DNA from: an uncultured Bacteroidota bacterium
Lineage (GTDB): Bacteria > Bacteroidota > Bacteroidia > Chitinophagales > Chitinophagaceae
DNA length: 5,586 bases
Direction of reading: 5' to 3'
Assembly: GCA_903851455.1 (NCBI GenBank)
Contig: CAINOM010000728.1
Span: 1 to 5,586 of the forward strand
Shown: positions 1 to 4,731 of the stretch, piece by piece
Layout: every line of letters begins with the position of its first letter
Numbering within the stretch: position 1 is the first letter of the stretch
Translations under genes and position numbers: made by a program
The notes under the pieces: model-generated
The model's database searches: none
Told to the model about the DNA's origin: nothing
What the model saw: only the letters and a program-made list of their open reading frames with translations

Positions 1-951
1 AGGTTTATTCGGAGCTTATTGGTTTTTTGTATCGGTATTTTATTTGCTGCCAACGCAAATGCGCAGGATGCTTACCGCGTATATGTAGAGCCAGACGGTT
101 GGTCAATAGGCACTAATATCGGTATGACCGACCTTTGGGGCAATGTGGGCACACAGTCGATAGTGGACCATTATACCAATAGCCACTATACCGATAAGAT
201 GTGCTTTATGGGTGGCCTGTTCGGGCGCTACACGATACACCCGGCACTGGGCATAAGGCTCATGGCGAACTACGGCGTGTTGTATGCCACTGATCAATGG
301 AATGCGGATAAAGCAACTGTAAACAACCAGGTATTGCTGGAAGGAAGTGACCCGGTGCAGCGTTATCTGAGGGCACAGAATGCCAAAGACCAGACTTTTG
401 AAGGATCCTTTGTTTTGGAAGTAACCCCAATGCGTATCAATCCGGAAAGCAAGTCGGCCCGCAGAAGAGGGCAGGTATTTTTGGGTGCAGGCGTGGGTGT
501 TTTTCACTTCACACCATATAGTACAGCAGGCAATGGAACTACTTACATAAAAACTTATGATCTGCACCTGGAAGGACAGGGCTGGGGTGGCAGTTATCCA
601 AAGCAGTATTCACTGTGGCAGCCGGCAATACCGCTTGTGATCGGTTATCGCTGGGATATTGGCCAGCACCTGAACCTGGGCCTGGAGTATATGTACCGCT
701 ATACTTTTTGCAAGTACCTGGACGGTGTGAGCGGCAAGTATGTGGACCCACGGGCTTTCTACAGCCATATGTCTCCGGAGCAGGCAGCGCTTGCCGAGTC
801 GGTAGCAGATAAGGAGCCTTACTTTAATAACCAGATACCTAACGTTGCCGGTAACTTAAGAGGCAATGGCGGTAATGACTCCTACTCTACCATTACTATT
901 ACCTTCTATTACAAGATACTTACACGCAACAGGATGTGGTGGAGAGCCTAA
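1..951 (+). CDS. Secreted outer-membrane beta-barrel protein, DUF6089-like, 5' end outside window
   Basis: The frame is open from base 1 to the TAA at 949-951, giving 316 residues in the window. The first codons read RFIRSLLVF and lead into a hydrophobic stretch ending ANANA|QD, a typical signal peptide with cleavage after residue 21. The real start is therefore probably just left of the window; the TTG at 19 would remove the basic n-region. The mature part alternates short amphipathic strands rich in Gly and aromatic residues (for example LGAGVGVFHFTPYS near residues 161-174, and YRYTFCKYLDGVSGKYVDP near 232-250) and ends in an aromatic-rich strand, TITITFYYKI. The EGQG, YRYTF..YLD.VS and YVDP pattern resembles Bacteroidota barrel proteins of the DUF6089 type, from memory. 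The likely location is the outer membrane; the substrate or role is unknown. The last residues, LTRNRMWWRA, extend past the usual terminal strand. The gene is convergent with the adenosyltransferase gene. Confidence 0.8.
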   Translation, partial: RFIRSLLVFCIGILFAANANAQDAYRVYVEPDGWSIGTNIGMTDLWGNVGTQSIVDHYTNSHYTDKMCFMGGLFGRYTIHPALGIRLMANYGVLYATDQWNADKATVNNQVLLEGSDPVQRYLRAQNAKDQTFEGSFVLEVTPMRINPESKSARRRGQVFLGAGVGVFHFTPYSTAGNGTTYIKTYDLHLEGQGWGGSYPKQYSLWQPAIPLVIGYRWDIGQHLNLGLEYMYRYTFCKYLDGVSGKYVDPRAFYSHMSPEQAALAESVADKEPYFNNQIPNVAGNLRGNGGNDSYSTITITFYYKILTRNRMWWRA

Positions 952-976
952 TTTGAAATAAGAGAATTTGAAAATA

Positions 977-1013
977 TTAAAAACGGCAGGAGTTCTTCTT
1001 CTGCCGTTTTTAA
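977..1013. terminator. Bidirectional intrinsic terminator between convergent genes
   Basis: A perfect 13-bp inverted repeat (977-989 with 1001-1013) has the core ACGGCAG/CTGCCGT flanked by runs of A and T, and an 11-base loop that can close by three further pairs. Because the stem ends are A5 and T5, a GC core followed by a U-tract is produced on either strand. It lies 25 bases after the stop of the barrel gene and one base beyond the stop of the convergent adenosyltransferase gene, so it can end both transcripts. Confidence 0.9.
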
Positions 1014-1014
1014 A

Positions 1015-1572
1015 TTATAACCTGGCTCTCCACTCTACTTCAGGGGCATTGTTGATGTGGCTGATGCAGCGGGCCAGCACAAACAAATAAACAGACAAAC
1101 GATTGAGGTATTGAATAACCAGTGGGCTAATAACCTCATTGTGCTCCTGCATATCTACGCAAATGCGCTCTGCCCTGCGGCATACGCAACGGGCCACATG
1201 GCAGGTAGATGAAGCAATGTTGCCGCCCGGAAGGATGAATGCACGCATTTCAGGCAGTACTTCATTCATCGTATCTATTTGCTGCTCCAGCCAGGTGACA
1301 TCGCTATCGTGGAGATCAGGCAATTTCATTTTTACTTCTTTGTCCGGGTTAGTGGCCAGTATAGAGCCGATGGTGAACAGGCGGTCCTGTATCTCACGGA
1401 GCATGGTACTTAAGTGCTCGTTAGCTGCCATATCACTTACCATGCCGAGGTATGAATTCAACTCATCGACCGTGCCATAGCTTTCTATGCGGATGTGGTT
1501 TTTGGGTACGCGTACGCCGCCAATGAGGCTGGTACCGCCCTTATCGCCTGTTTTTGTGTATATCTTGAACAT
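1015..1572 (-). CDS. Cob(I)alamin adenosyltransferase, PduO/MMAB type
   Basis: Transfers the 5'-deoxyadenosyl group of ATP to cob(I)alamin to give adenosylcobalamin in the cytoplasm. The 185-residue length is normal for the family. The N-terminus MFKIYTKTGDKGGTSLIGG is the family's ATP-binding signature; SYGTVDELNSYLG follows at 31-43, FILPGG at 112-117, and CRRAER at 131-136 carries the conserved Arg and Glu of the active site. YLNRLSVYLFVLAR (155-168) is the usual last helix. The ATG at 1572 is chosen over an upstream in-frame start at 1665 because homologues begin at the KIYTKTGDKG block and a -7 box lies in the extension. In Bacteroidota the usual client is methylmalonyl-CoA mutase; no such gene is in the window. 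No B12 riboswitch is seen upstream. The gene ends one base before the bidirectional terminator. PduO-family members carry several gene names, so no symbol is given. Confidence 0.94.
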   Translation of the reverse strand: MFKIYTKTGDKGGTSLIGGVRVPKNHIRIESYGTVDELNSYLGMVSDMAANEHLSTMLREIQDRLFTIGSILATNPDKEVKMKLPDLHDSDVTWLEQQIDTMNEVLPEMRAFILPGGNIASSTCHVARCVCRRAERICVDMQEHNEVISPLVIQYLNRLSVYLFVLARCISHINNAPEVEWRARL

Positions 1573-1593
1573 AATGTTGCGCCCTGGGGCAAT

Positions 1594-1601
1594 CAAATTT
1601 A
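1594..1601 (-). promoter_or_regulatory. Putative Bacteroidota -7 box for the adenosyltransferase gene
   Basis: The minus strand reads TAAATTTG, an exact match to the Bacteroidota primary-sigma -7 consensus TAnnTTTG. It ends 21 bases before the ATG at 1572. The upstream side is AT-rich (AAAATTTTC about 15-20 bases away), but no exact TTTG -33 element is present. If real, the adenosyltransferase is transcribed at least partly independently of the rhodanese gene 132 bases upstream. Confidence 0.5.
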
Positions 1602-1644
1602 GAAAGAATATCTGAAGAAAATTTTTCGCGGGGCGAGATTTAAC

Positions 1645-1668
1645 CGCTGAGGCGCAGAGACGCAAAGC
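1645..1668. repeat. Three-unit degenerate 8-bp tandem repeat
   Basis: Consecutive octamers CGCTGAGG, CGCAGAGA and CGCAAAGC lie in the 132-base gap between the rhodanese and adenosyltransferase genes, preceded by TTTAAC and followed by GG. The purine-rich pattern resembles interspersed intergenic repeats of the form CGCAGAGACGCAAAG that I recall from several bacterial genomes. It is too short and unstructured for an insertion sequence. No function can be read from it. Confidence 0.6.
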
Positions 1669-1704
1669 GGAAGTACTATCGTGGTGGCTTACGCAAAGAC
1701 CAAG

Positions 1705-1998
1705 CTACACATCCCGTTTCCAGGCTGTAGTACCACCGGAGAGGTTGATGAGATTGTGAAAACCAAATGTCTCGAGGCGCTGGATGGCGAGTACGCTTCT
1801 AATACCTTTTTCGCAATAGAGTACTACTTCTTTGTCTTTTGGAATACCGCTGAGACTGGCTAATAAGGAGCCCATAGGGATATGGGCGCCGCCAATGTTG
1901 AAGGCCTCCCGCTCCCATGCCTCACGAATGTCTATGAGCAGAAAATCCTTTCCTTCAGCGATCCATTGTTTAAGTTGTGAAGGACTAACCTGGTGCAT
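1705..1998 (-). CDS. Single-domain rhodanese-like sulfurtransferase
   Basis: A 97-residue protein consisting of one rhodanese domain with no signal peptide, so probably cytoplasmic. IDIREAWE (22-29) is the first conserved block, GGAHIP (36-41) the second, and YCEKGIRS (61-68) is the active-site loop with the persulfide-forming Cys62 in the CxxGxR arrangement. LSGGTTAW (87-93 region) is the closing motif. An active Cys indicates a sulfur carrier or transferase rather than a dead homologue; the partner is unknown. The ATG at 1998 is chosen; a TTG two codons further up is the only nearby alternative. It follows obg by 33 bases with no -7 box in the gap, so it is probably the last gene of the adk-obg transcript. 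I know no functional link between this rhodanese and Obg. Confidence 0.9.
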   Translation of the reverse strand: MHQVSPSQLKQWIAEGKDFLLIDIREAWEREAFNIGGAHIPMGSLLASLSGIPKDKEVVLYCEKGIRSVLAIQRLETFGFHNLINLSGGTTAWKRDV

Positions 1999-2031
1999 GT
2001 GCAAAGGAGTTTGTGGTGATGTATGCTGCGG

Positions 2032-3033
2032 TTATGACACAGGCGCTGTTAAGGCTTTCCAGAGTTGATCCTTGAGTTCAACGAGGCCCTGGTTGGCATA
2101 AGAGGCTATGAATACGTGCGGAATATCCTGCGGCAATGTTTCGGCTATCGCCTGTTTCAGTTCATCATCGAGCATGTCACTTTTGCTGATGGCTATGATA
2201 AACTTTTTATGAAGCAGTTCCGGGTTGTATTGTTCGAGCTCGCTGACGAGTATCTCAAATTCATGGGCGTGATCGGCGCTGTCTGCAGGGATCACGAACA
2301 GTAGAACGGAGTTTCGTTCGATGTGCCGGAGGAAGCGATGGCCGAGGCCCTTGCCTTCAGCAGCACCTTCTATTATTCCCGGCAGGTCGGCCATGCAGAA
2401 AGAGAGGTTGTCCCTGTAGGAAACTATGCCGAGCTGCGGGGTAAGTGTTGTAAACGCATAATCAGCGATCTTGGGCTTGGCAGCACTTACAACAGAAAGT
2501 AAAGTGGATTTGCCCGCATTAGGAAAGCCTACAAGGCCTACATCTGCAAGTATCTTCAGTTCCAGTACCTTCCAGCCTTCGTGGCCCATTTCGCCGGGCT
2601 GTGCGTGATCGGGTGCCTGGTTGGTAGGCGTGGCGAAGTTCGCATTACCCAGTCCGCCGCGGCCGCCACGAACCCAGATAGCCTGCTGGCCATCTTCGAG
2701 TATCTCTACTTCTGTTTCACCGGTCTCTTCATCGCGGGCCACAGTACCCAATGGTACTTCGAGTATTATATCTGCACCATCGTGGCCACTGGAATTGTTT
2801 TTCATTCCATTCTGGCCATCCTTGGCAAGGACATTCTTATAATAGCGCATGTGCAGCAGCGTCCATAACTGGGCGTTACCACGCAGTATGATGTGCCCTC
2901 CACGTCCACCATTGCCACCATCGGGGCCCGCCATTGAATCAAACTTGTTGCGCTCAAAATGCGACGCTCCCGCTCCACCTTTACCTGAACGGCAAAATAT
3001 ACGGATGTGATCTACGAAATTTCCTTTCTCCAC
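2032..3033 (-). CDS. obg: Obg-family GTPase, 50S ribosome assembly
   Basis: GTPase that binds the large ribosomal subunit late in assembly and responds to guanine-nucleotide levels. Of 333 residues, about 1-160 form the Gly-rich Obg fold (CRSGKGGAGA at 14-23, GPDGGNGGRGG at 36-46, VRGGRGGLGNANF at 121-133). The G domain follows: G1 GFPNAGKS (169-176), G2 FTTLTP (194-199), G3 DLPG (216-219), G4 SKSD (283-286) and G5 around SYAN (311-314). G4 has Ser where the canonical NKxD has Asn; I recall this as common in Bacteroidota Obg. The protein ends directly after the G domain, without the C-terminal OCT domain of E. coli and Bacillus Obg. The start is GTG at 3033, whose G is also the last base of the adk stop (TAGTG); the residues NFVDHIRIFCRSG that follow match the normal N-terminus. 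The one-base overlap suggests translational coupling with adk. Confidence 0.97.
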   Translation of the reverse strand: MEKGNFVDHIRIFCRSGKGGAGASHFERNKFDSMAGPDGGNGGRGGHIILRGNAQLWTLLHMRYYKNVLAKDGQNGMKNNSSGHDGADIILEVPLGTVARDEETGETEVEILEDGQQAIWVRGGRGGLGNANFATPTNQAPDHAQPGEMGHEGWKVLELKILADVGLVGFPNAGKSTLLSVVSAAKPKIADYAFTTLTPQLGIVSYRDNLSFCMADLPGIIEGAAEGKGLGHRFLRHIERNSVLLFVIPADSADHAHEFEILVSELEQYNPELLHKKFIIAISKSDMLDDELKQAIAETLPQDIPHVFIASYANQGLVELKDQLWKALTAPVS

Positions 3034-3617
3034 TATGTTACGGGTAGTAAATACTTGTTTATGTGCTTTGTAAGCGTCTTAAATGTATCGGGTATTGTGT
3101 GATCTCCCATTATGTGCTCCAGCTTGCCGTGTTCGTTGTAATAGTCTGCAACAGGCTGTGTCTTCGAATGGTATTCTTTTATGCGTTTTGCAATGACCTC
3201 TTCATTATCGTCACTGCGGCCGGATGTAAGGCCGCGGCCGAGCAGGCGTTTTACCAGTTCTGCTTCAGGCACATCGAGTGCCAGTACCAGGTGAATTTGC
3301 GTTTGTTTGAACTCCAGGAGTTTGTCCAGCGCTTCGGCCTGCGGGCGTGTGCGTGGAAAACCATCGAATACAAAACCACGTGCATCAGGGGTGTCATCTA
3401 TCTTACCGCTGATCATGCCGATCACTACTTCATCAGGTACCAAAAGCCCCTGGTCCATGTATTTCTTAGCTTCCGTGCCCAACGGTGTGTGCCTGCTTAC
3501 TTCATCGCGCAACAAGTCGCCGGTAGAGATGTGCTGTAGTTTATAGGTGCTTACAATATTTTCAGACTGTGTGCCTTTGCCACTTCCGGGAGGGCCGAAT
3601 AACACTAAATTGAACAT
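3033..3617 (-). CDS. adk: Adenylate kinase, short-LID type
   Basis: Cytoplasmic enzyme that interconverts ATP + AMP and 2 ADP, balancing adenine nucleotide pools. The 194 residues begin MFNLVLFGPPGSGKGTQ, with the P-loop GPPGSGKGT at 9-17 (approximately). The AMP site includes STGDLLR (31-37) and GFVFDGFPRT (81-90). The LID region, GRGLTSGRSDDNEEV (about 127-141), is short and lacks the Cys residues of zinc-type LIDs. The ATG at 3617 is chosen because the family starts directly before the P-loop strand; an in-frame ATG at 3653 would add 12 residues and place the -7 box inside the coding region. The stop TAG overlaps the GTG of obg by one base. adk next to obg is, as I recall, a common arrangement in Bacteroidota. 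Confidence 0.97.
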   Translation of the reverse strand: MFNLVLFGPPGSGKGTQSENIVSTYKLQHISTGDLLRDEVSRHTPLGTEAKKYMDQGLLVPDEVVIGMISGKIDDTPDARGFVFDGFPRTRPQAEALDKLLEFKQTQIHLVLALDVPEAELVKRLLGRGLTSGRSDDNEEVIAKRIKEYHSKTQPVADYYNEHGKLEHIMGDHTIPDTFKTLTKHINKYLLPVT

Positions 3618-3640
3618 GAACTTATTAATTGGTTGATGCG

Positions 3641-3648
3641 CAAAAATA
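3641..3648 (-). promoter_or_regulatory. Putative Bacteroidota -7 box for adk-obg-rhodanese
   Basis: The minus strand reads TATTTTTG, an exact TAnnTTTG match, ending 23 bases before the adk ATG. This is nearly the same spacing as the candidate box of the adenosyltransferase gene. No clear TTTG -33 element is visible at 19-23 bases upstream; the region there is AT-rich. It would leave a short 5' leader of roughly 15-18 bases. Confidence 0.45.
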
Positions 3649-3680
3649 ACCATACTTGGGGAATAGTACGCATTTATTTA

Positions 3681-3722
3681 GTGAAGTTGTTACGCGAGGG
3701 CATAATAGCGGTGATGTTGTTA
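3681..3722. repeat. Pair of 12-bp direct repeats upstream of the adk promoter
   Basis: GTGAAGTTGTTA (3681-3692) and GTGATGTTGTTA (3711-3722) agree at 11 of 12 positions and start 30 bp apart, close to three helical turns. They lie in the 127-base rluE-adk gap, upstream of the candidate -7 box, at about -45 and -75 relative to a start near 3635. The placement would suit binding of a regulator, but no family is recognised and chance is possible. Confidence 0.35.
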
Positions 3723-3744
3723 ACCCTTTGCAAATGAAGCGCGA

Positions 3745-4332
3745 CTACTTAGCCAGCAATAATTCCTTTACACTTTCATTGGCCTGTTTATATGCCCCGG
3801 GTGCAATATCATCCAGCGTTACCTGGCCAATAGCATGTCTTATAAGACGCAGGGTAGGGAAACCCGTTGCCGCGGTCATCTTGCGCACCTGCCTGTTTTT
3901 GCCTTCGGTAAGTGTGAGCGATATCCACGATGTGGGAATATTTTTCCGGAAGCGCACTGGTGGTTCACGATCTGCGACATCGGGTGCGGGTGTGATTTTT
4001 TTTGCTGTTGCTTTTTTTGTGCGATACTTTTTCCCATCAACACTTATCTCTACGCCATTGCATAATTGTTTGATGGCATCATCAGTAATGTCTCCATCTA
4101 CCTGCACCCAATAAGTGCGCGGATGTGCAAACGATGGATCGAGCAACTGATGTGTGAGCGGCTTATCATCGGTGAGCAACAGGAGTCCTTCGCTGTCATA
4201 GTCGAGTCGGCCGACGGGGTAAATATTTTTAGAAATCTGCGGAAAAAAATGAGCGAGCGTCTTTTTTTCACCTTCGGCAGAAAACTGCGAGAGCACATGA
4301 TAAGGCTTGTGAAAAAAATAATACTGCTGCAT
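3745..4332 (-). CDS. rluE: 23S rRNA pseudouridine synthase, RluE-like (RsuA family)
   Basis: Isomerises a uridine of 23S rRNA to pseudouridine; E. coli RluE acts on U2457 near the peptidyl-transferase region. The 195 residues begin with the family block FFHKPYHVLSQFSAEGEKKTL (about 6-25) without an N-terminal S4 domain, which separates RluE from RsuA and RluB/F. GRLDYDSEGLLLLTDD (41-56) holds the catalytic Asp44. PPVRFRKNIPTSW (124-136), EGKNRQVRKMTAATGFPTLRL (143-163) and RHAIG (165-169) follow in the usual order and strongly resemble E. coli RluE. The lysine-rich insert near 101-113 (KKYRTKKATAKKI) is encoded by A7 and A8 runs. The start is ATG at 4332. No good -7 box is seen; the weak candidate CATGTTTC at 4359-4352 has two mismatches. 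A terminator lies 54-90 bases upstream, so the gene probably has its own promoter. Confidence 0.93.
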   Translation of the reverse strand: MQQYYFFHKPYHVLSQFSAEGEKKTLAHFFPQISKNIYPVGRLDYDSEGLLLLTDDKPLTHQLLDPSFAHPRTYWVQVDGDITDDAIKQLCNGVEISVDGKKYRTKKATAKKITPAPDVADREPPVRFRKNIPTSWISLTLTEGKNRQVRKMTAATGFPTLRLIRHAIGQVTLDDIAPGAYKQANESVKELLLAK

Positions 4333-4385
4333 AGAAAATAAGCTGTGGCTTGAAACATGCGCCAGTAAAGGCTTTCGGTAAGGTG

Positions 4386-4422
4386 CAAAAAAAAGTCCGG
4401 CGAGGTTGTGGGCTGCCGGACT
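4386..4422 (-). terminator. Intrinsic terminator for leftward transcript
   Basis: On the minus strand AGTCCGGC (4422-4415) pairs perfectly with GCCGGACT (4401-4394) across a 13-base loop, followed directly by eight U residues (4394-4387). It sits 310 bases downstream of the batC stop and 54 bases upstream of the rluE start. It most likely ends the Bat transcript, which would then carry the repeat array in its 3' UTR, and isolates rluE from it. Confidence 0.8.
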
Positions 4423-4481
4423 CTATAAAGGATGGGTTAGTAAGCACAATCCTTACACAATATTAAAAAGAATTTCTGCTA

Positions 4482-4510
4482 CTAAAAAAAATATTTGCAA
4501 TTTTTTTTAG
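4482..4510. repeat. AT-rich perfect inverted repeat
   Basis: CTAAAAAAAAT (4482-4492) and ATTTTTTTTAG (4500-4510) form a perfect 11-bp inverted repeat around the 7-base spacer ATTTGCA. The stem has a single GC pair, so as RNA it would be a weak hairpin. As DNA, phased A- and T-tracts could give curvature. It may be a weak auxiliary terminator or simply AT-rich spacer. Confidence 0.5.
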
Positions 4511-4539
4511 AATGTTGAAAACGTGTTGACAACTATGGT

Positions 4540-4706
4540 AGTCGTAAGTCGTAAGTCGTGAGTCGTAAGTCCGCGGGCTGTGCGAGTATAATTTCTAAGA
4601 AGCAGAGCTCCGATGAGTCGTAAGTCGTGAGTCGTAAGTCTGCGAGTCGTACGGTTATAATTTCGAAGAAGCAGAACGCTGATGAGTCGTAAGTCTGCGA
4701 GCAGTG
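4540..4706. repeat. Heptamer AGTCGTA/G array inside ~69-bp higher-order direct repeats
   Basis: The heptamer AGTCGTA (variant AGTCGTG) occurs four times in tandem at 4540-4567, three times at 4616-4636 with one more at 4645-4651, and once at 4685-4691, each block continuing as AGTC. Between the blocks is a 40-bp unit, 4587-4626 and 4656-4695, with 36 of 40 positions identical: TATAATTTC, then AAGAAGCAGA, then GATGAGTCGTAAGTC. The units start 69 bp apart. The last block lacks two heptamers (14 bp) relative to the middle one, as expected from slippage. The array is non-coding and has no strong hairpin. Confidence 0.9.
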
Positions 4707-4731
4707 AAGTAGTAAAATTTTTTTGACCGGA

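Larger units (their letters stand above)
4333..4731. other. 399-base non-coding stretch between batC and rluE
   Basis: No coding region with a recognisable product is seen on either strand. From left to right the stretch holds the short rluE leader (4333-4385), a minus-strand intrinsic terminator (4386-4422), an AT-rich segment with an A8/T8 inverted repeat (4482-4510), and a repeat array (4540-4706), then about 25 bases up to the batC stop. No tRNA or known riboswitch pattern is visible. Confidence 0.7.

Noticed and set aside
19..21. TTG as the start codon of the barrel gene
   Set aside because: Starting there removes the Arg residues of the signal-peptide n-region, and the frame is open to the window edge, so the true start is probably upstream of base 1.
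1577..1592. Near-palindrome TTGCGCCCTGGGGCAA just upstream of the adenosyltransferase ATG as an operator
   Set aside because: It has central mismatches, would fold only with an impossibly small loop, and falls in the expected initial transcript; no regulator family is suggested.
1573..1704. Cobalamin riboswitch upstream of the adenosyltransferase
   Set aside because: The gap is only 132 bases, has no B12-box-like sequence or multi-stem structure, and the candidate promoter leaves a leader of only about 15-20 bases.
2581..2868. Rightward ORF opposite obg
   Set aside because: It is a shadow of the Gly-rich Obg fold region, has no recognisable domain, and is fully contained in a certain gene.
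4540..4706. CRISPR array
   Set aside because: The repeats are 7-bp tandem units within larger direct repeats, without regularly spaced unique spacers, repeat palindromes or cas genes nearby.
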